Below, piece after piece: positions 14,224-23,106 of a stretch of 64,000 bases of DNA (positions are counted from its first letter, which is position 1; the number at the start of each line of letters is the position of its first letter). The stretch is from the NCBI GenBank assembly GCA_017405245.1, contig JAFRAU010000002.1:1-64000 (forward strand). Direction: 5' to 3'. Position numbers and translations under genes: made by a program. Below the pieces are notes generated by a model that ran no database searches, was not told where the DNA came from, and worked only from the letters and a program-made list of their open reading frames with translations. Source of the stretch: Candidatus Saccharimonadota bacterium (GTDB lineage Bacteria > Patescibacteriota > Saccharimonadia > Saccharimonadales > Saccharimonadaceae).

Positions 14224-15468
14224 TTATTTTTTGTTAAGAACAGCGTCCTTTAATTCTTCTTCGTCGACTACGCCGTCATGGTTTTCGTCAAGAATAGCAC
14301 CGGCACGACGAATCATTTCTTCAAACTCGTCCGTTCTGATAACCCAAACTGGCTTGCTGCCATCGGCGGCAATATTTGTATGGCGCTTCTCCATATCAGC
14401 AACGTTTTTCTGTTCATCAATGGCAAGACCGAGATATGATAATTTTTGAGTAACGGTGCGGCGGATTTCGTCACTACGCTCACCAATAGTAGCAGTAAAG
14501 ACAATGGCATCAACACCACCGAGGCTCGCTGCCATTTGACCAATTAAGCTCTGGACCTTGTAAACAAACATTGCATGGGCAAAGGTGCCGCGTTTATCGC
14601 CCTCATCACGAAGGCGCAAAATCTCACGCATATCATCACTTTGACCGGAAACACCAAGAAGACCAGTTTCCTTATTTAGATATTTTTCGATAGATTCATC
14701 TGCCTCGAATTTGAGATAATGTTTTAAGCGGAGAGCGGCGGACGGGTCAATGTTACCACAACGAGTAGCCATCATAACGCCTTCTAGTGGAGTGTAGCCC
14801 ATGGAAGTGTCGAGAGACTTGCCATCAAAAACGGCGGTGACAGAAGAGCCGCTGCCTAAGTGACAGACGATTAACTTTTCTGGTAAGATGTCCTGAGACT
14901 TCATGTAATTTACAATGGAGCCAACGGAAAGACCATGGTAGCCAAAGCGCTTGACGTCGGCCTTGTCAGCTAATTCTGTATCAAAAGCGTAATACTTCAT
15001 GAGGTCTGGGCGATCAGCATGGAAAGAAGAGTCAGAAATGGCAACAACTGGGGTATCCTTAAATGATTTTACAAAATGCTCAATCTCACCAGCGACCACT
15101 GGGACGTGAAGTGGAGCACGTTTCCTACCTTTTTCGAGCATTTTGATATATTCTTCGTCGACGACGTGGTCATGAGTGAAGTATTCTCCTGGACAGGCAA
15201 CACGAGCTAAAATAGCATCAAGCTTAGCCATGCCTCCGAGGTAGCCTTCCTCAGTTAAAATACGATTGAGATTGGCGACAGTGGAGGTGAGTTCCTTGAA
15301 CTCTTGCTTCAAAACTTTTTTGCTACCATCGGATTTTTTCAGGGTACAGATGATTTGCTTGCCCTCAAACTCAAAGTGGAGGCTACAAATTAATTCCTGA
15401 CCTTTATATAAAGCATATTTTCTTGAACTACTACCTGGATTGGTAATCAGAATTAGTTTATTTTCCAT
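14224..15468 (-). CDS. ackA: acetate kinase with C-terminal EF-hand
   Basis: Converts acetyl phosphate and ADP to acetate and ATP, a substrate-level ATP source in fermenting cells. ASKHA motifs are all present: N-terminal ITNPGSSSRKYAL, RVACPG, HLGSGSSVTAVFDGKSLDTSMG, the ATRCGNIDP segment and FTATIGERSDEIRR. The usual end (VIRTDEFEEMIRR here) is followed by an extra tail, residues 394-405 DENHDGVVDEEE, which fits a canonical EF-hand calcium loop (D1, N3, D5, G6, V8, D9, E12) with flanking helical residues. No phosphotransacetylase gene is visible nearby. Promoter at 15490-15518; ribosome-binding site AAGGAG. Confidence 0.96.
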   Translation of the reverse strand: MENKLILITNPGSSSRKYALYKGQELICSLHFEFEGKQIICTLKKSDGSKKVLKQEFKELTSTVANLNRILTEEGYLGGMAKLDAILARVACPGEYFTHDHVVDEEYIKMLEKGRKRAPLHVPVVAGEIEHFVKSFKDTPVVAISDSSFHADRPDLMKYYAFDTELADKADVKRFGYHGLSVGSIVNYMKSQDILPEKLIVCHLGSGSSVTAVFDGKSLDTSMGYTPLEGVMMATRCGNIDPSAALRLKHYLKFEADESIEKYLNKETGLLGVSGQSDDMREILRLRDEGDKRGTFAHAMFVYKVQSLIGQMAASLGGVDAIVFTATIGERSDEIRRTVTQKLSYLGLAIDEQKNVADMEKRHTNIAADGSKPVWVIRTDEFEEMIRRAGAILDENHDGVVDEEELKDAVLNKK

Positions 15469-15489
15469 TAAAACTCCTTACTTGTTATC

Positions 15490-15540
15490 ATTATACTGGG
15501 TTGGTCTCTTAAAATCAAGGAGGGGGAGGGAGATTTTAAG
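15490..15540 (-). promoter_or_regulatory. ackA promoter with overlapping 9-bp inverted repeat
   Basis: Minus-strand -35 TTGATT (15518-15513), 17-bp spacer, -10 TATAAT (15495-15490). CTTAAAATC (15508-15516) and GATTTTAAG (15532-15540) form a perfect inverted repeat whose proximal arm covers the -35 box; the 15 bases between are almost only G and A on the plus strand. The layout suits a repressor operator. Confidence 0.6.
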
Positions 15541-15617
15541 AAAAGATTAAGGACTGGCCTAAGAGAAATGAGCTGGGAAGGGCAAGCTTTAAGTGAGAAC
15601 ATTTTTTACGGTTTCAG

Positions 15618-15646
15618 AAAAATAGAGGGCCAGTCTGAGCTGGCCC
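15618..15646 (-). terminator. intrinsic terminator of the coiled-coil gene
   Basis: On the minus strand GGGCCAG (15646-15640) pairs with CTGGCCC (15633-15627) around six bases, followed by TCTATTTTT. It lies 31 bp after the stop codon of the gene at 15677. Confidence 0.85.
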
Positions 15647-15676
15647 TTACAAGTGTAAAAGTTTAGATAATTAGTG

Positions 15677-16555
15677 TTATGCTACGGGCTTTCTGTGGTA
15701 GTTCACCGTCAAATCTGGATTTAAAACCAGGTGGCCGTGACCATCTCCGAGTGTCCTAGCATAGTAAATGTCGATTATGCCGTCGATACGCCTTTCGGCG
15801 ACATAATCGTGTAGATACTTGTCAGCGACGCCGTTTTTTATTAATAACTTTTCATCAATTTCCAGCTTCTTAGGACGGCTGGTTGTAGTAAGTGATTCCC
15901 CTGTATTATTGGGGTCCGACAGAGACTTATACTTCTCGTTTAGACGGTCGAACTTGACCTTGTCTAAATTAAACTCGTTCTTGGCGTGATGATACTCCTC
16001 CAAGAGTTCGGAGTGTTCTGAACGGGCATGTTTAAGCTGCCATAACAGATTGTCTCGAACCGAATTATCCGGCCTCGTGACCGCCCTCTTTTTGGCGATG
16101 AGTTTGTCTCTCTCTACGACTTTCTCCTTTGCTAAGGAAGAGAAAAACTTGGCGGCAGCGAGATAGATTTCTGAGTCTGATGAAGTATTTTCGGATGTCT
16201 CAGATGGTGAGTTTTGGAACGACTGAGACTTAGTATGCGGTTTCGATGCCGTGGCTTGGAGTGTCTTGGACTTTGCAAGCATTTCTGCTTCGAGTTCGTT
16301 ACACTTTTCTACCTGTGAAATGACTGCGGCGATGCGATTTTTGAAATCAAGCTGCTTAGCATTATAAGCGGCCCATTCCTCATCAACAGCTTTGCATACA
16401 CGGTCATATTCCGCTTGGAGATCAGCAATCTCCTGGTACTTCTCATCCTGCTGCCTACGCAAATCCTGCGCTGCTTCCCTACTTTCGGTCATTTTTTCGT
16501 AGGCGACTTGCTTGGCATGATATGCCTGTTTCGCTTCAAAGTTATCGTTTATCAT
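15677..16555 (-). CDS. cytoplasmic coiled-coil protein, unknown function
   Basis: The 292 residues have no signal peptide. Two long charged coiled-coil segments (about 1-95 and 140-215) flank a Ser/Thr/Gln-rich linker, and a compact C-terminal domain of about 60 residues ends with ARTLGDGHGHLVLNPDLTVNYHRKP. The Gly-His-Gly-His and the following beta-hairpin-like pattern look conserved in style, and I have an impression of similar C-terminal ends in actinobacterial coiled-coil proteins, but I cannot name a family. The start follows AAGGAGG. The promoter (TTGACG, 17 bp, TATAAT, about 16605-16633) and terminator make it a single-gene unit. Confidence 0.7.
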   Translation of the reverse strand: MINDNFEAKQAYHAKQVAYEKMTESREAAQDLRRQQDEKYQEIADLQAEYDRVCKAVDEEWAAYNAKQLDFKNRIAAVISQVEKCNELEAEMLAKSKTLQATASKPHTKSQSFQNSPSETSENTSSDSEIYLAAAKFFSSLAKEKVVERDKLIAKKRAVTRPDNSVRDNLLWQLKHARSEHSELLEEYHHAKNEFNLDKVKFDRLNEKYKSLSDPNNTGESLTTTSRPKKLEIDEKLLIKNGVADKYLHDYVAERRIDGIIDIYYARTLGDGHGHLVLNPDLTVNYHRKPVA

Positions 16556-16743
16556 AAACTATCCTCCTTGGGAAAGAACTGCGGGTTGCCCCGTACGGTA
16601 ATTATTATAGCATTTAGAGGGTGGGGCGTCAAGGGGGGGCGGATGGTCGCCTGACTGTTTCATATTTTGGATCAAAATTTCTTTTCAAAAAGTAATATTT
16701 TTGTCATCTACAAAGCTAACAGTAAGAAATAACAAACCTTGGG

Positions 16744-17298
16744 TTAAAAATTGTAGCGAGCAGCGCCTCGCTTACTTGGGCGATAACTAGGTTCTAGTGC
16801 CTTTGCCCGAGAATCATTCACGTATCTAGCTTCACCAGTGCTGCTAATACAATAATTATCATCATATGGATTTTTATTATAAGAAGTCGTATCAATGCAA
16901 TGCCAAATGATTTTAGTTCCATTAGCAATAACCTTTGTTATTGGCTGTTTTGTCACTTCCTCCTTTACTAATTCTCTCTCTTTTTCTTTGCCATTCTCAT
17001 ACACAACTTCGTAAGTTAATGTTTTTTCTCCCGCTGCTCCGTTAGTCCTAATCTCGGTCTTACCATATTCAATAGTCTCATCATTTATCGTTTTCGTATC
17101 ATAATCAATTGTTTGTTTTAGAGTAATCATCTTTGTGCCGGTATATTGCTGTTCGACCTGATTCGTTTTTGGGGTCCTATGGGTATAATTGCTATTATTA
17201 GTGCCGGCGGCAATGCTCGAATAAACAATGGCAAAAATGATTGCACCAGTGAAAATTAATCCTACAATTATACCTAAACGCTTAGAGCTATCTTTCAT
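16744..17298 (-). CDS. G5-domain membrane or secreted protein
   Basis: The 184 residues start with a short basic stretch and a hydrophobic segment (about 8-32, GIIVGLIFTGAIIFAIVYSSI) that anchors or exports the protein. Residues about 55-125 form a G5-like domain (ITLKQTIDYDTKTINDETIE, then YEVVYENGKEKERELVKEEV), a beta-rich module often found with cell-wall hydrolases and adhesins. The C-terminal 55 residues include two Cys (WHCIDT and NYCISS) and a basic end. No catalytic domain is present. The ribosome-binding site is AAAGG. It lies directly downstream of the small RNA at 17368-17480. Confidence 0.75.
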   Translation of the reverse strand: MKDSSKRLGIIVGLIFTGAIIFAIVYSSIAAGTNNSNYTHRTPKTNQVEQQYTGTKMITLKQTIDYDTKTINDETIEYGKTEIRTNGAAGEKTLTYEVVYENGKEKERELVKEEVTKQPITKVIANGTKIIWHCIDTTSYNKNPYDDNYCISSTGEARYVNDSRAKALEPSYRPSKRGAARYNF

Positions 17299-17367
17299 AT
17301 TTTACCTTTCATTAATAATGCTGCTTTAAAACGCATTTGTATCCTTCTTTCTCGTAAAATAAACTTA

Positions 17368-17480
17368 CAAAAAAGATACAGTAAAGTATCTTACTCCCGT
17401 TCGTGGGCTGGGCTGTCACCCAACTGCTTATGCGATGCCGTTTTAGTGATACTGACCCAGCTTGCAACTAGAAGTGAGAT
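17368..17480 (-). ncRNA. candidate small structured RNA with own promoter and terminator
   Basis: In the 308 bp between the helicase and G5 genes, a minus-strand unit has -35 TTGATT (17515-17510), a 17-bp spacer, -10 TATAAT (17492-17487) and a terminator (AAGATAC 17392-17386... paired with 17379-17373, then a T-run). The predicted RNA is about 110 nt. GCTGGG (17461-17456) pairs with CCCAGC (17412-17407), and inner pairs TCA/TGA and TCAC/GTGA are possible, leaving a loop with AAAACGGCATCGC. It may be an autonomous sRNA or the leader of the G5 gene at 17298 with a terminator as attenuator. I do not recognise a known riboswitch. The remaining bases 17516-17606 show nothing. Confidence 0.55.
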
Positions 17481-17606
17481 ATTTTTATTATAACATTATT
17501 TTGAAAATAAATCAATAGCGTAGTGGGGAGGAGTGGGCGGTGGCTGTTTATTGTAGGGCAAAGGGTTCCTTTTATAGTGCTACGTGTATTGCATTACTGT
17601 GCATGA

Positions 17607-20600
17607 CTATATTCTAATTTCCAAAACCCTATCTCGTCTATATAACGAAATTTTACCAGTGGCTAAATCTTTACACCAAAAGTGATCATCCGTATATCTG
17701 ACTAACTCTAAGTTCCTCCATTTTTTGTCACTGCCAGGTTTACTTGCTTGATATCTAAAAGATATTTGTTCACCAATATTTTTTCCTAAATAAAATGATA
17801 GTAATTCTTCATTTACTATTTCTTCGCCCTCAGGAGCTGAGGTTTCTAATGGGTTGCTAGCATCATTTGATTCTTCGTCTTTCTTTGACTTTTCTACTGG
17901 ACTTTTTTTATAAGCAAAAACGTCAGCTATTTTTATACGATAAGGACTACTTAACAAGGAGAAGCTACCCAGGAAAAACCTGCTCTTTTTATCTATATCT
18001 TTAATATAGATTGTTTGGTAAGGTGTTATGGCTTTTTGACTGTCGCTAAGCTGCGTGTTTGAATATTTCATCTCTATTGGTTTGCCATTGTTCATACAAT
18101 CTTCCATGGCCAAGACAAGTTCATCTTCATATTTATTCGCTCGAAATAAGTCGCTCGGGCGATAGGCAACGTCATTTTTCGGATTATTTAATAGCCAATC
18201 CTTAGCAACTATCTTTGAAGCATTATTAAAATCGTTATTTTGACTTTCATTCTCTCTGTCAAACAGATTCTCTTCACCATCTCCCCGATCAGTATCATCT
18301 GGCTCGTCCTTATCGTCATACTCGTCTATAAGGTACTCATCGATAATCTTAACTAAGCCTTGGAATTCCTTTTCAGTATCTTTCAGCCAGTTAGTTGACC
18401 AAATACGATAGATATTCCACCCCTTCTTTTCCAAAACCTCTTGTCTCTGTAAATCCGAGAACTCTTTATTAAATCCACTATGATATGTAGCTCCATCCAT
18501 TTCTATCCCTAAGATAAAACGTTTGTGTTTTATAGAATAGATGCCAATGTCTATCCTGAAACCTACGTTCCTATTATTCCTTTCGATGGATTCAGCATCA
18601 GGAATTACCATGTTCCAACCTACTTCACACCATATTTTCAAATCTTTTCCAAGACGTTCGTTATAGTACTCATTAAGCCTATCATATAGTTGTTGTGTAA
18701 GTGGAGAGTCAATATTCTGCGCATTCGGTCCAAGACTTTTTTCTAGATATTCTTCATCAATCTCTTGACCGGCATTCACTAATAAAGTGTTTAAAAGTTC
18801 AGCACTTTTTCTTTGATTGGGGTTACAGTTATTATCATTTAAAAAGCCCTGGCAAACATTAATCCACTTACTCTTTGGGTCACCCATGATTATGTCTAGG
18901 GTGTGTATCTGCCTCGTGATACTAACGTTAAGGCGTTTATATGCACCAGCCGTGGCTTTGAAGAACCACATAGCGCGTGGTAAATTGTAGCTTGGCAAAT
19001 ATAAAATGGTATGATCTCCTTGTATGCCCTGGCAATTAGTTATAGTCGAAATAAGAACTCTCTCTTTCTCATATAGCTGTGAAATAATGGTGTCATTAGA
19101 TTGCTCTAGATATTTTTTGAACCCATACATACCTTGTTTATCGCTTCTTGAAAACAAGATGCAGAAAGTGGCATTTTTGTTTTTATTTAAATAGAATTCT
19201 ACTCTACGTGCTACACTCGCAAAGTTTTTATTGTCGTCATCACCTAAGTTGTCTTCGATATAAAGTGGCATTTCGTTACTTTTTGCCTCAAAGATTGGTT
19301 GGACGCCTTCTTTTTCATATATTGCTCTTAGTGATGGTTCAAACAACTTATTAGATGCTGAGCGATAATGGGTCATAAGATGATATGTCGCATCGAGTTG
19401 TAAATTGATTGCCAAATCGAGAATACTCTGTTCGTTACTGGTATCATCGTCTTCATCTTCTATGTCTGACACGTTATTAAATCCGAACGATACAGTTAGT
19501 GTAGGTGGCATCTGGTGTGGATCGCCAACAATTACTGCTTTTTTGGCGCGATAAATTGAAGGTAAGGCTTGGCCTGGCAATAACTGCGATGCCTCATCGA
19601 ATATCACATAGTCATATGAAGCTTTCTTTGCAGTCATATATTTAGATACGTCGGCAGGAGTCGCAATAGTTACTGGAAAAGCATTTGTAATCATCTCGCT
19701 ATTTTTCCGTATCTTTTCAATATTTGTTGATGCTGGAACCCAGTTCGAATAATAACTAAGAATCTTTGCTGGATCTTCGTATTTTAGCTTCAATTTCTGA
19801 AGTCCAGATAGATACTCTCTCACTCGTAGTTTTTTATGGTTATCTCTAAAATCAGCAAAATATTTGCTATCAATATGTTTTCTTACGGATGCAGGTGCAT
19901 TACTGTAAATTGTACCCACAATATCCATCGTTAAGTGTTCTCTGAATTCATCAAAAGTAATACTTTCGTCGTTGATATATGAATCAATAACTTTAACATT
20001 TTTTGATGTAAGGACTTCTTTGAGACTTTTGATAAATCTATTCTGTGAAATATATGTATCAAATTCATCGAGGCGATTGTAGTCGACGAGTGTATATATA
20101 TGCTTTTTCCATACAGTAAGGTTTTCACCTGAGTGAATAGTAAAGAACTCGGGAGAAAAGAAATCTTTCTGTTCTGCTTCAATAATACAATTCTTAATTT
20201 TATCGATATATTCTATCTTAATTTCATTGGAGACCTTTGCGCCAGAGATGGAATCTAGAAGTTTTCTTAGATCGACTTGCTCTTTTGATAGATCTATGAT
20301 AGCCTTGCAACTATCTTCTATATCTGCATGACCGCCAGCTAAGAATGGTTCTAATTTATTATCAAGCCTCTCACGTTCTCTTGACGTGTTCTTGTTGTTG
20401 ACATTCTTATTGATAGTGGATACCACATCAGCAATAGAACCAAACTCAATCTTCTTATTCTTTGATAGTGTATCAAAAATAATATTAATATCAGAAATCT
20501 GACGCGCCGCTAAGCTGTCCAACTCTTCAAGAGTGTAATCGTTGATGTTGTCAAGTTTCGCATTAAGTAGGTACAGAACTGTTCCGCAAAGCTTTGCATA

Positions 20601-22070
20601 CTTATCTACCCTATTAATATAATTGCGAATATCAATCGGCGTAGAGATGGAACTCGCTTTGACTTTCTTGCTGTCAATAATATCTTGCACTGTTCTGCCG
20701 GTGTCTTTTAATACAAGAGAGAGAAATTCAAGAAAGTGAACACTCTCAACAAATACACCAATATTCTTTTTATCTAATACTTCCACGTCTACTGGTATCT
20801 TATAGGCAATTCTGGATAATGCATTTTTTGAAATGTATCTTTTCGTAGTCTCGATAACCTTATCTAACTCATTGTAACCTAATTCGCAAAAGCCAGCATA
20901 ATCATTTGTTAAAAACACCCCAAAATCAATTTCCGCAAAGACGCAATTGAAAATATTTTTTAGCTTTGTTTCTTTATCTATCTTATATATAGAAATTAAG
21001 GTATTAATGTTTTGTCTAATTTTTGTTAAAACTTGATTGTAGTCTTTTATTTCGACGAGATTATCCAACTCTAATATTTTTTTATCTTCTTTTTGTTGCA
21101 ATACTGAGTCCCTAAGCGAAGGTGTGATGCTCACTTCCGTAGTTTCTTCTATACTGTCCTCAACGGAGAGGCGACTCTTTGCTATCTTAGCTAAATCCTT
21201 TATACTGACACCAGACTCGTTAAAATAATCAAGTTTAATAACCTTTGAATATTCACTAATTTGATATATGAAATTGAGGTAATCGTTAACATTCATGTCG
21301 CCATTGGCAATCATGTCGTGCACGCCGATCGTTTCGCCAATTGCCTCATAAATGTCCTCAGCTATTATTTTTGCATCGTGCAAGGTGTAATCAATCTTCT
21401 CTGGCGTTAGATATTTCAGGGCATTTTTGGGATTATTAAGATCTGCAAAAAAATTATTCTTGTCAGAATACTCGTTTAAAAGACGTAGGGCATCTCTATA
21501 CGATTGGTCATCAACAGTATGTAGAATATCCTTAATTAAGTCGCCATGACGAATGTTCCTTAATGAACTCCCTAATAGCTCATCGAAACCAATCTTATCC
21601 GGTTGTTCGTTTAGGTTCTCGTTTTTGTCAAGCCTTCTATATGTTAGCGCATAAGGAATGTCGTTATCTTCTTCGTGCTCAGCATAGGGTAGAGTATTGA
21701 TAGGCCTAGTCATTATACGATTCTTTTGCTGCCTAATATAAGTCACTCTCTTCTGCGCTGGATCATTTAAACACCAACAAAAATCGAGAAAAGATAAAGA
21801 ATAATCGTTTACGCTGAGTTCTTCATTGAGTTCCTTATATTTGCGTATAATAACGTCAAGCGCTTCAGTGTTTTGACTTACGAATAATACTTTGTCTCCG
21901 CGTACAGCTAATTCAAAAAGTAAGCTGAGGATGAGGTGCGATTTACCGGTCCCTGGCGGACCATAGATAACGGCGACGTCTTCCTTATTAGCTAAAACGC
22001 CGTCTAGTGCGTGTCTTTGAGATGGATCTAGCAGATTGATAGTTGTTTTCATGCTAATATTTTTTCCCAT
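17607..22070 (-). CDS. giant SF1 helicase with Vsr-like nuclease and WYL-like tail
   Basis: 1487 residues. Helicase motifs of the UPF1/COG1112 group: Walker A GPPGTGKSHLI at 37-47; a helical insertion of about 700 residues; motif II FDEASQLLP near 822; motif III GDPHQMPPT; motif IV HYRSAS; motif V NCQGIQGDHT; motif VI NVSITRQ. After it comes a Vsr/DUF559-type (MTES_1575-like) nuclease domain near 1140-1240, with FRIDIGIY, LGIEMDGATYH and GWNIYRIWSTNW, whose acidic and Lys/Gln-type core looks intact. Two WYL-like beta-barrels end the protein (about 1310-1385 and 1430-1487). The ATG at 22052 forms an ATGA overlap with the upstream gene and may be the real start. Such proteins are typical of anti-phage or genome-integrity modules. 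It has no clear terminator and may read into the RNA at 17480. Confidence 0.9.
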   Translation of the reverse strand: MGKNISMKTTINLLDPSQRHALDGVLANKEDVAVIYGPPGTGKSHLILSLLFELAVRGDKVLFVSQNTEALDVIIRKYKELNEELSVNDYSLSFLDFCWCLNDPAQKRVTYIRQQKNRIMTRPINTLPYAEHEEDNDIPYALTYRRLDKNENLNEQPDKIGFDELLGSSLRNIRHGDLIKDILHTVDDQSYRDALRLLNEYSDKNNFFADLNNPKNALKYLTPEKIDYTLHDAKIIAEDIYEAIGETIGVHDMIANGDMNVNDYLNFIYQISEYSKVIKLDYFNESGVSIKDLAKIAKSRLSVEDSIEETTEVSITPSLRDSVLQQKEDKKILELDNLVEIKDYNQVLTKIRQNINTLISIYKIDKETKLKNIFNCVFAEIDFGVFLTNDYAGFCELGYNELDKVIETTKRYISKNALSRIAYKIPVDVEVLDKKNIGVFVESVHFLEFLSLVLKDTGRTVQDIIDSKKVKASSISTPIDIRNYINRVDKYAKLCGTVLYLLNAKLDNINDYTLEELDSLAARQISDINIIFDTLSKNKKIEFGSIADVVSTINKNVNNKNTSRERERLDNKLEPFLAGGHADIEDSCKAIIDLSKEQVDLRKLLDSISGAKVSNEIKIEYIDKIKNCIIEAEQKDFFSPEFFTIHSGENLTVWKKHIYTLVDYNRLDEFDTYISQNRFIKSLKEVLTSKNVKVIDSYINDESITFDEFREHLTMDIVGTIYSNAPASVRKHIDSKYFADFRDNHKKLRVREYLSGLQKLKLKYEDPAKILSYYSNWVPASTNIEKIRKNSEMITNAFPVTIATPADVSKYMTAKKASYDYVIFDEASQLLPGQALPSIYRAKKAVIVGDPHQMPPTLTVSFGFNNVSDIEDEDDDTSNEQSILDLAINLQLDATYHLMTHYRSASNKLFEPSLRAIYEKEGVQPIFEAKSNEMPLYIEDNLGDDDNKNFASVARRVEFYLNKNKNATFCILFSRSDKQGMYGFKKYLEQSNDTIISQLYEKERVLISTITNCQGIQGDHTILYLPSYNLPRAMWFFKATAGAYKRLNVSITRQIHTLDIIMGDPKSKWINVCQGFLNDNNCNPNQRKSAELLNTLLVNAGQEIDEEYLEKSLGPNAQNIDSPLTQQLYDRLNEYYNERLGKDLKIWCEVGWNMVIPDAESIERNNRNVGFRIDIGIYSIKHKRFILGIEMDGATYHSGFNKEFSDLQRQEVLEKKGWNIYRIWSTNWLKDTEKEFQGLVKIIDEYLIDEYDDKDEPDDTDRGDGEENLFDRENESQNNDFNNASKIVAKDWLLNNPKNDVAYRPSDLFRANKYEDELVLAMEDCMNNGKPIEMKYSNTQLSDSQKAITPYQTIYIKDIDKKSRFFLGSFSLLSSPYRIKIADVFAYKKSPVEKSKKDEESNDASNPLETSAPEGEEIVNEELLSFYLGKNIGEQISFRYQASKPGSDKKWRNLELVRYTDDHFWCKDLATGKISLYRRDRVLEIRI

Positions 22071-22912
22071 GCTTTATCTAAATACTCTGCTTCAAAACCA
22101 GTGACAATACTTATCATACTAAACGTGATATCGACTTGAATATCTTCCACATTTGGTATTTCAAGCTTTTCAATTTTACTTTTAATGGAAATGAGTCTTG
22201 TAGGTAATGTTTCGTCCGCATCAATTGTTACCCCGCCTGTAATTTTCTGTATTTCCGAATTAAAATACTTCTCATCTAGTGAGAAATTTACAAATCCAGA
22301 TTGTTCAATTTCAGCAGTCTGCTTCAAATGGTCTGTACGGACACAATCAAATAAGAATAATGGAAATGACATTCTTTGGGATTTTGATTGCTCGTGTATT
22401 GTGGCGGTAACCTTCCCGAGAGTCAGGTAGTGAAGACGGCTGCCATGAATTCTGTATTGAATATCAGTTTTCTTCTTTAATTGCATTAAATCATACGCAA
22501 CAAGTCGGCGCTTTGTTACATCTTTTGCGGCATGCCATAATTCGGTCTTTTGGTCGTCTTCAAAATAGAAATAAGAAGAAAGTTCTTTTGAGATTTGCAA
22601 CTGGTTACCGGCAATCAGTTCACGTATGATCTTCTCTGTGCCATCTTTATCAAAAACAAATCCATAGTCATGTGTAGCCTTTCCAGGTTTCTTAATAAAT
22701 AGTGCACCCAGTCGTTCTGGACTCGTCGTCTCATCTATTTCCTTTTCTGATAAAATGTCAAAAATGGCTTTATTTTTTGAACGAGTCGTCAAATCCATGT
22801 ATTCTGGAATTGAGCCACTTATAAGTGATCCGTTTGAAGATACAAGAGTTTTTCTGTATGAGATAAGATTCTCGGATCCGTTTTTCTTGATTATTTCATC
22901 GAACGCCGCCAT
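22049..22912 (-). CDS. DUF4011-like partner of the helicase-nuclease
   Basis: 287 residues, no membrane segment. From about residue 150 the sequence (TLGKVTATIHEQ, then FPLFLFDC and NFSLDEKYFNSEI) follows the pattern of the N-terminal DUF4011-type domain that in larger COG1112 proteins precedes the helicase, where the text usually reads as a beta-rich 'apply-loading' unit with a LFLFPV-like strand. Here it is a separate protein. Its TGA overlaps the probable ATG of the helicase by four bases, so the two are translationally coupled and probably form one complex. The Shine-Dalgarno sequence is poor. A 150-nt structured leader precedes the gene. The family assignment is from memory of pattern, not from a search. 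Confidence 0.6.
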   Translation of the reverse strand: MAAFDEIIKKNGSENLISYRKTLVSSNGSLISGSIPEYMDLTTRSKNKAIFDILSEKEIDETTSPERLGALFIKKPGKATHDYGFVFDKDGTEKIIRELIAGNQLQISKELSSYFYFEDDQKTELWHAAKDVTKRRLVAYDLMQLKKKTDIQYRIHGSRLHYLTLGKVTATIHEQSKSQRMSFPLFLFDCVRTDHLKQTAEIEQSGFVNFSLDEKYFNSEIQKITGGVTIDADETLPTRLISIKSKIEKLEIPNVEDIQVDITFSMISIVTGFEAEYLDKAWEKILA

Positions 22913-22966
22913 TGATATAACCTATTTAATAGTTTTTACCTAGGAGGGCAGCCTCTAAACTAAGTG

Positions 22967-23106
22967 GAACACCCGCTAGGAGTGTTCGAAGTTCCATTAT
23001 CTACAGTAAGCGATTGAGCCGACTGGAGCGAGTGCTCCACAAATGGTTCAATTCCTTACCTATGTCATCAAGATAGACTTACTATAGATTTAGAACTTCG
23101 AACACT
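22967..23106 (-). promoter_or_regulatory. structured leader or sRNA upstream of helicase operon
   Basis: TATAAT at 23116-23111 predicts a start near 23105, exactly at the first base of a long helix: 23106-23093 pairs with 22994-22981 (14 perfect pairs), continued after a small internal loop by 12 more (about 23090-23079 with 23009-22998, one G-U). Inside are a GGAGC/GCTCC hairpin with outer TTGAACC/GGCTCAA pairs and a small CTAT/ATAG hairpin. Downstream, GAACAC (22987-22982) can pair with GTGTTC (22972-22967), which would take bases away from the closing helix. The two structures are mutually exclusive as in a switch, though no T-run follows. The remaining leader to 22913 is unstructured apart from a GAGG/CCTC hairpin. 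Confidence 0.55.

Noticed and set aside
17368-17480. Known riboswitch (cobalamin, c-di-GMP, ZTP, TPP)
   Set aside because: None of the conserved core sequences that I know of these classes could be found in the 110 nt.
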